A stretch of 6,437 nucleotides of DNA from DATJZH01 sp035499215 (GTDB taxonomy: Bacteria > Actinomycetota > Actinomycetes > Streptosporangiales > Streptosporangiaceae). The notes beneath the pieces are model-generated. The model saw only the letters and a program-made list of their open reading frames with translations, had not been told where the DNA came from and did no database searches. The first letter of the stretch is position 1; every line of letters starts with the position of its first letter. The stretch is from contig DATJZH010000199.1 of NCBI GenBank assembly GCA_035499215.1, positions 1 through 6,437 on the forward strand, written 5' to 3'. This document shows, one piece after another, positions 1 to 6,416 of the stretch. A program made the position numbers and the translations under genes.

Positions 1-330
1 ATGCACCTTCCGCCTCTGCCGCGTCTGCCGGATCCGGCAAGAACACCAGCCCGCTACGGCCCGCACCCAGCCCAGGACCTAAGGGGACCCAGTTTCATCC
101 CCCGCGGGTGAGCCACGAAGTGGCGCATGTATTGCTAATTCCCCAAAGAACAACCATTATCGAACTTTACTGCCTGCAAGTTATCGCAATGTCATGCATT
201 TGTAAACACAGGCCAAAACCCACCTGTTCGGCTGTCAGGACGTATTTGCGAACCTTGCGTAGCCGTTAAATGACAGAATGTAGCGGTGGCACGGTCTCCT
301 GAGGAGCTTCCTGAAGGTAACCTCGGCACG
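1..330. other. Leader region without a convincing complete gene
   Basis: No complete gene is supported here. The first ~110 bases are GC-rich and could hold the 3' end of a gene entering from the left. One frame is open from the edge to a TGA at 109-111. Another is open from 3 to a TAA at 267-269 and begins with a Ser/Ala/Pro-rich stretch, but neither can be assigned. From about 120 to 285 the base composition becomes clearly AT-richer than the rest of the window and the open frame there loses GC third-position bias, which suggests an intergenic promoter region for the downstream glycosyltransferase gene. TTGCG occurs twice (246-250 and 255-259), but no well-spaced -35/-10 pair could be defended. 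Confidence 0.45.
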
Positions 331-1713
331 ATGAGTGCCACGGGGAGGCTGGCCGTCGCCGACCGCGAGCCGGCCACGCTCGGCCGCCGTAATCTCGGCC
401 GCTGGCTCCTGGTCGCCGGGCTTGCCGCGTTCGGCGGGGTCCTGGCCGGGTATGTCGTGCTGGCCCGCACTGAGCCAGCCGGGTGGTGGCTGGACCCGGT
501 CGACCTGATCGTCTACCGGGACGCTGGCCTCATCGTTCGCCAGGTCAGTCCGCTGTACAACCCGCACCTGGCCACCCCGCTGTATGACTGGGCGGGCTAC
601 CTGGGCCTGAAGTACATCTATCCCCCGATCGCCGCGCTGCTGTTCGCGCTCATATCGTTCACGCCGCTGGGGCTGCTGACGCACCTGTGGGCTGTCGTCA
701 GCGTGGCGGCCCTGCTCTGGGCGATACGGATGCTCTACGAAGGGCTCGGATACCGCCGGGGGGCAGGCCGTCTCGGGCTCACGCTGCTCGCGGGCGCAGC
801 TGTGCTGTTCACCGAGCCCGTTGATCGGACCATCTACCTCGGTCAGATCGAGCTCGTGCTGATGGCGCTGATCATGTGGGATATGTGCCAGCCAGACCGG
901 CGGCGGTGGAAGGGCGCGGGGGTCGGGCTCGCGGCGGGGATCAAGATGGTGCCGCTGCTGTTCATCGTCTACCTGGCGTTGACCCGCAGGTTCCGCCAGG
1001 CGGCCGTCGCGACAGCCGTCTTCGGCGCCACGGTCGCCGCCGGATTCATCGTGCTGCCCAAAGACTCGTCGCAGTGGTGGCTGCACGGGCTGTTCGAGCA
1101 GGGCAGTTATGGCGGCAACATCAGCTGGGCGGGAAATCAGTCGCTGCTTGCGATTATCGCCAGGACGGGCGGACCGGATGTGCACAACATGTGGCTGGCA
1201 GCCGCCGCGCTCGCCGCGCTCCTGGGCCTGGCCACGGCAGTGATGTTCGACCGGGCCGGGCACCGGATGCTGGGGCTGCTCAGCGCCGCGCTGACGGCGC
1301 TGCTCGTCTCGCCGATAAGCTGGGATCATCACTGGGTCTGGATTGTGCTCGCGGTCCCGGTGCTGGGCCACTATGCGCTCCGGCTCAAAGGTGCGGCGCG
1401 GTGGGCCTGCGTGACCCTTGCCGTGGCCGTCACCGCCGTCTTCGGCGCCTGGCCGGGAAGCTTCTGGGGCGAGCCGACTGACCTGGGAACCTGGTCCAGG
1501 GGCGTGATCTGGGCTCCGCCTAATGGCTCTGATCTCGAGATTCGGTGGCACGGCTGGCAGTTGCTCGTGGGGAATGCCTATGTGCTCACCGGGCTGGTGC
1601 TCTTCCTCACGCTGCTGGTGATCGCGCTGCGGCTGCCACTGCGTCCGTGCCCAGAGCCAGTGCCAAGGGCAGCCACGGAGCGGCCGGTGGTTATCACAGA
1701 TGGCTCGATGTGA
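331..1713 (+). CDS. GT87-family (DUF2029) polyprenol-phosphate-dependent mannosyltransferase, integral membrane
   Basis: Likely GT-C glycosyltransferase of family GT87, the group of mycobacterial PimE and related alpha-1,2-mannosyltransferases. These take mannose from polyprenyl-phosphate-mannose on the outer membrane face and add it to envelope glycolipids or lipoglycans. The protein is 460 aa with about 10-12 hydrophobic segments. Family-like landmarks, numbered from this start: VDLIVYRDAG at 57-66 in the first external loop, whose Asp58 sits where GT-C enzymes keep their catalytic acid; YIYPPIAALLF at 95-105; YLGQIELVLMAL near 169-180; GLAAGIKMVPLLF near 199-211; GNQSLLA near 268-274; SPISWDHHWVW near 327-337. 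Start choice: ATG 331 has GAAGG at 313-317, a slightly long spacing of 13. An in-frame GTG at 286 adds 15 polar residues but has no Shine-Dalgarno sequence. The gene stands alone and converges on the ABC permease gene 8 nt away. Family is fairly sure; the acceptor is unknown. Confidence 0.85.
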   Translation: MSATGRLAVADREPATLGRRNLGRWLLVAGLAAFGGVLAGYVVLARTEPAGWWLDPVDLIVYRDAGLIVRQVSPLYNPHLATPLYDWAGYLGLKYIYPPIAALLFALISFTPLGLLTHLWAVVSVAALLWAIRMLYEGLGYRRGAGRLGLTLLAGAAVLFTEPVDRTIYLGQIELVLMALIMWDMCQPDRRRWKGAGVGLAAGIKMVPLLFIVYLALTRRFRQAAVATAVFGATVAAGFIVLPKDSSQWWLHGLFEQGSYGGNISWAGNQSLLAIIARTGGPDVHNMWLAAAALAALLGLATAVMFDRAGHRMLGLLSAALTALLVSPISWDHHWVWIVLAVPVLGHYALRLKGAARWACVTLAVAVTAVFGAWPGSFWGEPTDLGTWSRGVIWAPPNGSDLEIRWHGWQLLVGNAYVLTGLVLFLTLLVIALRLPLRPCPEPVPRAATERPVVITDGSM

Positions 1714-1721
1714 CTCATGCG

Positions 1722-2603
1722 CTAGGAGAGCACCCGCCGCCGGAAGTTACGCAGCCCGATCGCCAGGAACGCGGCACCAAACGCGACCACCACCGGATAG
1801 ATCACGTACAGGTGCATGTGCGGCGCCCTGGTGAAGGCGGCTCGCATTCCCTCGTTCACGTAGATGAGCGGGTTGATCAGCACGATGGTCTGCAGCCAGT
1901 GCCAGCCGCCCACCGTCACGGGCGCCAGCCTGGTCCATGAGTAATACGTGCCGCCCAGGAAGGTGATCGGCAGGATGATGAAGCCGAACATCAGGCCGAT
2001 GTTCCGTGGCTCGAAGCTGGTGCCGAGGACGAGCCCAAGGCCGGCCATGGCGACGCACGCGAGCGGCACGAACGTCACGATGATCCACCAGTGCAGCGCG
2101 ATGTGGGCGTGCACGCCGGGCGCATGCACGACCGAGGCCATCGGCAGCACGATGATCGCCGACAGCACGCCCTGGGTCGCGCCTGAGAGCACTTTGGCAA
2201 CGGCCACAAGCCAGATAGGGCAGGGCGCCTGCACCCGGTCCTCGATCTCGCGGGTGAAGCCGAATTCCTGGGCCATCGCAAGCGCGATCGACTGCACGCC
2301 CTGGAACATGACCGAGATGCCGACCACCCCGGGCACGAGAATGGTCGCGAAGGCGGACTGGGCTGCCGTGCCGTGCCCGCCGATGCCCTGCCCGATCTTG
2401 GGGAAGACGAAGAGGAAGACGAAGCACAGCAGGAACGGCTGGATGATCGTGCGCAGCACGAACTCCCAGAGGTGCTTGCGCAGCACCACAAGATCGCGCA
2501 GCAGGAGCGCGCCCAGCGCGGTCCAGCTTGCGGCAGCCACGGAACGGGTCGGGCCGCCGCCGATCTGCGGAGCCGGCGCCCTGGCAGTTAGGGAAGCGGC
2601 CAT
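1722..2603 (-). CDS. ABC-2 type transporter permease, DrrB/NodJ-like (exporter 1)
   Basis: Membrane subunit of an ABC exporter, 293 aa. A polar N-terminus of about 45 residues is followed by about six membrane segments, near residues 49-69, 85-108, 130-157, 169-194, 200-222 and 264-284. This is the ABC-2 permease plan. The cytoplasmic loop REIEDRVQAP at 118-127 matches the conserved (E)D/DR-x-x-A-x-P loop after TM2 that contacts the ATPase. INPLIYVNEGMRAAF at 243-257 matches the NPhxYxxEuhR motif before the last helix. Its ATG shares one base with the stop codon of the upstream ATPase gene (TGATG on the minus strand), so the two are almost certainly co-translated and form one complex. It ends 8 nt from the convergent glycosyltransferase stop codon. 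Substrate is unknown; relatives export drugs, glycolipids or lipo-oligosaccharides. It differs strongly in sequence from the second permease in the window. Confidence 0.9.
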   Translation of the reverse strand: MAASLTARAPAPQIGGGPTRSVAAASWTALGALLLRDLVVLRKHLWEFVLRTIIQPFLLCFVFLFVFPKIGQGIGGHGTAAQSAFATILVPGVVGISVMFQGVQSIALAMAQEFGFTREIEDRVQAPCPIWLVAVAKVLSGATQGVLSAIIVLPMASVVHAPGVHAHIALHWWIIVTFVPLACVAMAGLGLVLGTSFEPRNIGLMFGFIILPITFLGGTYYSWTRLAPVTVGGWHWLQTIVLINPLIYVNEGMRAAFTRAPHMHLYVIYPVVVAFGAAFLAIGLRNFRRRVLS

Positions 2604-3601
2604 CAGTCCCGCAGTTCCCTGCCCGTGAGATTGATGAATACTGTTTCGAGGCTGGGCTCGGAAACCGACAGGTCGACGACATCGAACCCGCCGCGCTCGG
2701 CCGCCAGCACGACGCGCGGCACGAGCCTGTCACTGCCCTGAACGTGCAGTTCGAGCCCGCCCTCCACCTGCCGGGTGCGGGTGACGCCCGCGATGTCGGC
2801 ACTCAGCAGCTCAGCCAGCCGGACCGCGTCGCCGGTGGTCTTGACGGTGACAACGGTGTCGGCGCCGACGCTCTTCTTGAGCGCGGCCGGAGTGTCCAGC
2901 GCGAGTATCCGGCCATGATCCATGATGGCCACCCGGTTGCAGAGCTGGTCAGCTTCTTCCATGTAGTGCGTCGTGAGCAGGATGGTCTGGCCCTCGCGGT
3001 GCAGTTCGCCGAGGAGATCCCACAGCGCGAGCCGGCTTTGCGGGTCGAGCCCCGCGGTCGGCTCGTCGAGAAAGAGCACCGATGGCCGGTGGAAGATGGC
3101 CCGCGCCACCATGAGCCGCTGCGCCATCCCGCCAGAGAGCGCGTACACCGACGCCCTGGCCCATCTCGACAGCTGGAACTGTCCGAGCAGCTCATCGGCG
3201 ATCTGCCGGGATGCCTTCGCCCCGAGGCCGAACAATCGGCCGTGGAAGTACAGGTTCTCCCAGACGGTGAGCTGGCGGTCCAGGGTGTTCTGCTGCGAGA
3301 CGATCCCGCTCAGCTGTTTCGCCAGCGCCGGATGCGTGGCGATGTCGACCCCCTCGAGGAACGCTCGGCCGGAGGTCGGCACCACCCTGGTGGTCAGCAT
3401 CCCTGCGGTCGTCGTCTTCCCCGCCCCGTTGGGTCCAAGCAAGCCGAAGATCTCGCCGGCCTGGACGTCGAGGTTGAGTCGGTCGACGGCGGCGAAGTCC
3501 GTCCCCGGATAGACCTTGGTCAGGTCCTCGGTGTGGATGACGGCGCCTCGCTGGCCTTGCGGCTGCTCGGTGGGGCTTGTCGGGGCTTGTGTGATGCTCA
3601 T
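2603..3601 (-). CDS. ABC transporter ATP-binding protein, DrrA-like (exporter 1)
   Basis: Cytoplasmic ATPase that powers the adjacent permease; 332 aa, the usual length for DrrA/NodI-type proteins. All nucleotide-binding motifs are intact: Walker A GPNGAGKTT at 56-64, Q-loop Gln103, signature LSGGM at 155-159, Walker B VLFLDEP at 175-181 with Glu180 as catalytic base, D-loop AGLD at 183-186, and switch His212 in TTHYMEEAD. Residues about 245-332 form the DUF4162-like C-terminal domain of DrrA proteins, ending with the PSLETVFINLTGRELRD motif. It is first in a two-gene operon and is transcribed divergently from the PadR gene, with 174 nt between the start codons. No clear Shine-Dalgarno sequence precedes ATG 3601, so translation may start on a short or nearly absent leader. 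Transport of an amphipathic compound or drug is the family expectation; the substrate cannot be told. Confidence 0.93.
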   Translation of the reverse strand: MSITQAPTSPTEQPQGQRGAVIHTEDLTKVYPGTDFAAVDRLNLDVQAGEIFGLLGPNGAGKTTTAGMLTTRVVPTSGRAFLEGVDIATHPALAKQLSGIVSQQNTLDRQLTVWENLYFHGRLFGLGAKASRQIADELLGQFQLSRWARASVYALSGGMAQRLMVARAIFHRPSVLFLDEPTAGLDPQSRLALWDLLGELHREGQTILLTTHYMEEADQLCNRVAIMDHGRILALDTPAALKKSVGADTVVTVKTTGDAVRLAELLSADIAGVTRTRQVEGGLELHVQGSDRLVPRVVLAAERGGFDVVDLSVSEPSLETVFINLTGRELRD

Positions 3602-3610
3602 CGCTCACAC

Positions 3611-3616
3611 ATGGTA
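3611..3616 (-). promoter_or_regulatory. Possible -10 element for the exporter 1 operon
   Basis: On the minus strand TACCAT fits TANNNT and ends 9 nt before ATG 3601, which would put the transcript start about 3 nt before the start codon. Such nearly leaderless mRNAs are common in actinobacteria and would explain the missing Shine-Dalgarno sequence. No good -35 hexamer lies 16-18 nt upstream. An alternative minus-strand pair, TTGTTC (3704-3709) with TAGCCG (3681-3686), is equally weak. Confidence 0.25.
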
Positions 3617-3713
3617 GCGCCGGCCCGGTTCGGCGAGTTCGCGTGCCGGTGCGGCGACCTCTGCGCCGGCCAGTTCGCCGCGGCTACCCGGCCGGCCCGA
3701 TCGGAACAATCAC

Positions 3714-3744
3714 TTGACATGAACTGATCTGACATGGGTACTCT
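3714..3744 (+). promoter_or_regulatory. Promoter of the PadR gene
   Basis: A perfect TTGACA at 3714-3719 is followed after 19 nt by TACTCT at 3739-3744, which fits TANNNT. Transcription would start near 3751, leaving a leader of about 25 nt that keeps the Shine-Dalgarno sequence intact. The spacer is longer than the usual 17 nt. A second, weaker -35 (CTGACA, 3729-3734) paired with TATTTA (3753-3758) would start transcription too late to keep the ribosome site whole. The stretch is visibly AT-richer than its surroundings. Confidence 0.6.
3715..3736. repeat. Direct repeat TGACATG x2 over the PadR promoter, candidate operator
   Basis: The heptamer TGACATG occurs at 3715-3721 and again at 3730-3736, a 15-bp period with 8 nt between copies. 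The first copy overlaps the -35 box and the second lies in the spacer. A protein bound here would block the padR promoter. PadR proteins often repress their own genes through sites containing ATGT/ACAT-type half-sites, and each copy contains ACAT. Binding by this PadR is inferred, not shown. Confidence 0.4.
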
Positions 3745-3754
3745 GTATCGAGTA
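3739..3754. repeat. Inverted repeat TACTC-N6-GAGTA at the PadR gene -10 region
   Basis: Perfect 5-bp arms at 3739-3743 and 3750-3754 flank 6 nt. The repeat covers the proposed -10 box and the predicted start of transcription, a typical repressor position. An overlapping GTAT-N9-ATAC pair (3745-3748 and 3758-3761) is an alternative dyad. The arms are short, so chance cannot be excluded. Confidence 0.35.
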
Positions 3755-3762
3755 TTTATACC

Positions 3763-3769
3763 GGAGGAG
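3763..3769 (+). promoter_or_regulatory. Shine-Dalgarno sequence that sets the PadR start
   Basis: GGAGGAG lies 6 nt before ATG 3776 and is the strongest ribosome site in the window. It fixes the start at 3776. An in-frame ATG at 3734 lies inside the promoter spacer and is not a plausible start. Confidence 0.85.
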
Positions 3770-3775
3770 ATTCTC

Positions 3776-4462
3776 ATGACCCGTCGCCGGGTATCCAACC
3801 CACTGGCGCTCGCCGTGCTGAGCTGCCTGACCGAGCGGCCGATGCATCCGTACGAGATCTCCACGACGCTGCGCAGCCGCGGCAAGGAGCACAGCATCAG
3901 GCTCAACTACGGCTCGCTGTATGCCGTGGTGGAGTCGCTGCAAAAACACGGGCTGATCAGGACCCGGGAGACGACCCGCGAGGGCCGCCGTCCCGAGCGG
4001 ACCGTTTACGAGATCACCGAGGCAGGCGTGACCGAGTGCGAGGACTGGCTGGCCGAGCTGCTTTCCACCCCCGCGCGCGAGTTCACCGCGCTGGAGGCCG
4101 GCCTGTCGCTGATGCCAGGGCTCCCGCCGGATGAGGTCGCGCGGCTGCTGGCTGAGCGCGCCGAGAGGCTGCGTATCGAACTGCGGGCAATCGACGCCGC
4201 GCACGCCGAGGCGGAGGCCAGGGAACTGCCCGAGCTGTTCCTGGTCGAGAGCCGCTACCGGCGCGCCATGCTCGTCGCCGAACTCGACTTCGTCACGGGG
4301 CTGGCCGCCGGCATCCGCACCAGCGCCTTCCCCGGGACGAAGCTGTGGCGGCGCATCCACGAGCTGCGCGGCGACGGTGTCCCGTACGAGGAGATAATCG
4401 CCGACCCGGTCGGCCATCTCGGGGAGGAGGCCCGCTCGCTGCAACTCGACCCGCCCGGGTAG
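3776..4462 (+). CDS. PadR-family transcriptional regulator
   Basis: Winged-helix DNA-binding protein of 228 aa with the longer PadR layout (PadR domain plus Vir-type C-terminal helical domain). Residues about 9-85 form the PadR domain: LALAVLSCLTERPMHPYEI at 10-28, the recognition segment NYGSLYAVVESLQKHGLI at 44-61, and the basic wing EGRRPERTVYEITEAG at 69-84. Residues about 95-185 are helical and charged and match the dimerising, often ligand-sensing region. PadR proteins commonly repress neighbouring drug-export genes until a compound binds, as LmrR does for LmrCD. Here it sits between two ABC exporters, divergent from one and 140 nt upstream of the other on the same strand, so it is the obvious local regulator of both. 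Autoregulation is suggested by repeats over its promoter. The inducer is unknown. Confidence 0.92.
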   Translation: MTRRRVSNPLALAVLSCLTERPMHPYEISTTLRSRGKEHSIRLNYGSLYAVVESLQKHGLIRTRETTREGRRPERTVYEITEAGVTECEDWLAELLSTPAREFTALEAGLSLMPGLPPDEVARLLAERAERLRIELRAIDAAHAEAEARELPELFLVESRYRRAMLVAELDFVTGLAAGIRTSAFPGTKLWRRIHELRGDGVPYEEIIADPVGHLGEEARSLQLDPPG

Positions 4463-4470
4463 CGCAGAAC

Positions 4471-4503
4471 CCCTGGCCGGCGCGGGATAACACCAGGCCA
4501 GGG
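4471..4503. repeat. Inverted repeat with 8-bp arms after the PadR gene
   Basis: CCCTGGCC at 4471-4478 and GGCCAGGG at 4496-4503 are perfect complements across a 17-nt loop, starting 8 nt after the PadR stop codon. No T-run follows, so it is not a classical intrinsic terminator. It could be a hairpin that weakens read-through or protects the padR mRNA end, or a binding site for a dimeric protein. Confidence 0.5.
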
Positions 4504-4517
4504 ACCATACACCCAGC

Positions 4518-4535
4518 CGGACCGCAAGCGGTCCG
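4518..4535. repeat. Compact hairpin CGGACCG-CAAG-CGGTCCG before exporter 2
   Basis: Perfect 7-bp GC-rich arms at 4518-4524 and 4529-4535 close a 4-nt CAAG loop, giving a strong RNA stem. It lies 67 nt before the ATPase start codon. No T-run follows. The left arm can also pair with GCGGTCC at 4565-4571, and GGGACC (4501-4506) with GGTCCC (4567-4572), so mutually exclusive folds are possible in the leader. Terminator, attenuator and operator remain open. Confidence 0.5.
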
Positions 4536-4591
4536 TCCCGAGGCGCACTCACACGACAGGCGCTGCGGTCCCGGCTCTCCTCAGCCAATCC

Positions 4592-4598
4592 GAGGGAG
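4592..4598 (+). promoter_or_regulatory. Shine-Dalgarno sequence that sets the exporter 2 ATPase start
   Basis: GAGGGAG ends 4 nt before ATG 4603. It supports this start over a much longer in-frame extension back to 4345, which would overlap the PadR gene by more than 100 nt and has no ABC-family counterpart. Confidence 0.75.
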
Positions 4599-4602
4599 TC
4601 CC

Positions 4603-5583
4603 ATGTCCGAGTCCTCGTCGGCGGCCCTGTCGGCCGTCGACCTCGTCAAGTCCTACCCGGCCGGCCGCGGCGCGCCGCGGGTCCGCGCTCTCGACGGACT
4701 GTCCGCCCGGGTCGAAGCCGGCCGCCTATTCGCGCTGCTCGGACCGAACGGTGCCGGAAAGTCCACCACGGTCAAGATCCTCACCACCCTGTCGCGCCCT
4801 GATTCGGGACAGGCATCCGTCGCGGGTATCGACGTGCTGCGCGACCCGGACAGGGTCCGGCACGCGATCGGGCTCGTCTCGCAGAAGTCCTCGAGCGACC
4901 CGATGGCCACCGCACGGGAGAACCTCGTGCTGGCCGGGCAGATTCAGGGCATGCCGCGAGCATCGGCGCGGGGCCGGGCCGCGGAACTGCTGTCCATCTT
5001 CGGTCTCGGCGACGCTGCGGACAGGCTCGCCAAGACCTACTCCGGCGGCATGGCCCGCAAGCTGGATGTCGCTATCGGCCTGGTGCACCGCCCGCAGGTG
5101 CTGTTCCTGGATGAGCCGACGGCCGGCCTGGACCCCGAGGCGCGCGCCGAGATGTGGGCTGAGATCAGCCGGCTGTCTGCCGAAGAGCAGGTGACCGTGC
5201 TGCTCACAACGCACTACCTGGAGGAGGCCGATCAGCTCGCCGACCGGCTGGCGATCGTCGATCACGGACGTATCGTCGCGGCGGGCACCCCGGAAGAACT
5301 GAAGAGCGAGCTGCGCGGTGACACTGTCAGCATCGAGCTGGCATCGCCGGGCGCGGCCCTGGCAGCGCAGGGGCGGCTGGCGCGCATCGGCGGCCTGCAC
5401 GACGTCGGCTCCGACGGCGCGAGCCTGCGGGCCCGCACCGAGAACGGGGCGCGCGCCGTGCCGGCCCTGCTCGCCGCGCTCGAAGACGCGGGCATCGTCG
5501 TGACCGCGGTGACGGTCGCCCGGCCCTCGCTTGACGACGTCTACCTGCGCTATGCGGGCCGCAGTTTCGAGGTGGCAGCATGA
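4603..5583 (+). CDS. ABC transporter ATP-binding protein, DrrA-like (exporter 2)
   Basis: Cytoplasmic ATPase of a second ABC-2 exporter, 326 aa. Motifs are complete: Walker A GPNGAGKST at 47-55, Q-loop Gln94 in GLVSQK, signature YSGGM at 146-150, the Tyr form usual in DrrA-type daunorubicin-resistance ATPases, Walker B VLFLDEP at 166-172 with Glu171, D-loop AGLD at 174-177, and switch His204 in TTHYLEEAD. The DUF4162-like C-terminal domain spans about 238-326 and carries the ARPSLDDVYLRYAGR motif near 306-320. The stop overlaps the permease start by four bases (ATGA), a mark of translational coupling. No clear promoter is visible in the 140-nt gap after padR, so it may be read from the padR promoter through two hairpins. 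It shares motifs but little else with the minus-strand ATPase. Substrate is unknown. Confidence 0.93.
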   Translation: MSESSSAALSAVDLVKSYPAGRGAPRVRALDGLSARVEAGRLFALLGPNGAGKSTTVKILTTLSRPDSGQASVAGIDVLRDPDRVRHAIGLVSQKSSSDPMATARENLVLAGQIQGMPRASARGRAAELLSIFGLGDAADRLAKTYSGGMARKLDVAIGLVHRPQVLFLDEPTAGLDPEARAEMWAEISRLSAEEQVTVLLTTHYLEEADQLADRLAIVDHGRIVAAGTPEELKSELRGDTVSIELASPGAALAAQGRLARIGGLHDVGSDGASLRARTENGARAVPALLAALEDAGIVVTAVTVARPSLDDVYLRYAGRSFEVAA

Positions 5584-6416
5584 GCGCGCTGACGCAGGTC
5601 CCGGCCCTGCCCGCGAGCACGAGGCAGCACGATCGCCGGCAGCTGGCCCGGCATTCGGCCTACCTCACGGCCCGCTCGCTGCGGACGCTGCGGCGCCAGC
5701 CCGCCTACGCCGCGTTCACGCTGGTCCAGCCGGTCATCTGGCTGCTGCTGTTCGGCCAGCTTTTCAGCTCGGTCGTGCATATCCCCGGCTTCAGCCTGGG
5801 CTCCGGCTCGTACCTGGAGTTCATCACTCCGGGCGTCATCGTCATGACGGCGCTGTTCTCCAGCACCTGGGCCGGTACCGTCTACGTCGAGGATATGAAC
5901 AGAGGCGTCATGGACCGGCTGCTGGCCTCACCGGTTCGCCGCGGTGCGATGATGATCGGCACGCTGGCCTACCAGTCGCTGACGACCGTGCTGCAGACGC
6001 TGATCGTCTTCGGGCTCGCATACGTCACCGGAGCCCGGTTCCCCGGCGTTCCGGCCGGCGTCCTCGTCACCGTGCTGGCCGCCGTGCTGATCGCGGTGAT
6101 CCTCGCCTCCCTGTCGAACGCGCTGGCCCTGCTGCTCCGCCAGCAGGAGGCCCTCATCGCCATCAGCCAGTTCATCGTCCTGCCGCTGGTGTTCCTGTCC
6201 TCAGCGATCATGGACACCGGCCTGTCGCCGGCCTGGGTTCGTCATGTCGCCCGCTACAACCCGGTGGACTGGGCGGTCACCGCGTCCCGGCAGGCCCTGT
6301 CAGCCGGGACGGACTGGGGCGCGGTGTGGCCGCGGCTGGGATTCCTCGTCGCCCTCGCCGCGTTCATGGCCTGGCTGGCTACCCGCGCTTTCGGCAGTTA
6401 CCAGCGCTCGATATGA
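5580..6416 (+). CDS. ABC-2 type transporter permease, DrrB-like (exporter 2)
   Basis: Membrane partner of the preceding ATPase, 278 aa, the usual length for DrrB-type permeases. A basic cytoplasmic N-terminus (to about residue 42) precedes six probable membrane segments near 43-63, 79-98, 126-148, 158-185, 190-210 and 250-270. Two family landmarks are plain: the coupling loop VEDMNRGVMDRLLASPVRR at 103-121 after TM2, and YNPVDWAVTASRQAL at 226-240 before the last helix. The start has GAGGTGG at 5569-5575, inside the end of the ATPase gene. Family members export drugs such as daunorubicin or oleandomycin derivatives; nothing here fixes the cargo. It is last in the visible operon, with only 21 nt of window left after its TGA stop, so further genes cannot be judged. 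Confidence 0.92.
   Translation: MSALTQVPALPASTRQHDRRQLARHSAYLTARSLRTLRRQPAYAAFTLVQPVIWLLLFGQLFSSVVHIPGFSLGSGSYLEFITPGVIVMTALFSSTWAGTVYVEDMNRGVMDRLLASPVRRGAMMIGTLAYQSLTTVLQTLIVFGLAYVTGARFPGVPAGVLVTVLAAVLIAVILASLSNALALLLRQQEALIAISQFIVLPLVFLSSAIMDTGLSPAWVRHVARYNPVDWAVTASRQALSAGTDWGAVWPRLGFLVALAAFMAWLATRAFGSYQRSI

Noticed and set aside
1..111. Small gene starting at the first ATG of the window
   Set aside because: The frame is only 36 codons, touches the window edge, has no visible ribosome site and matches nothing recognisable.
235..1551. Long minus-strand open frame of 438 codons opposite the glycosyltransferase gene
   Set aside because: It is rich in Arg, Pro, Gln, Asp and His, lacks any recognisable domain and mirrors the GC-biased third positions of the true gene. 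This is a typical high-GC antisense shadow.
1694..1713. TCACA-N10-TGTGA inverted repeat over the glycosyltransferase stop codon as a terminator
   Set aside because: The arms are only 5 bp, the loop is 10 nt and no T-run follows. This is easily chance.
3619..3697. GCCGGCC copies at 3619, 3665 and 3691 as a repeat family in the divergent region
   Set aside because: The heptamer is made only of G and C and is expected often in DNA of this composition; the spacing is irregular.
2528..3727. Plus-strand open frame of 399 codons opposite the exporter 1 ATPase
   Set aside because: The minus-strand ATPase has every ABC motif in order. The plus-strand frame has no domain and a shadow-like composition.
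3710..4588. Minus-strand open frame of 292 codons opposite the PadR gene
   Set aside because: It runs through the padR promoter and the hairpin gap and is the complement of a clear PadR protein. No ribosome site or family signal was seen.
4345..4602. N-terminal extension of the exporter 2 ATPase by 86 codons
   Set aside because: It overlaps padR, reads as Arg/Pro-rich sequence through the hairpins, and a good Shine-Dalgarno sequence precedes ATG 4603.
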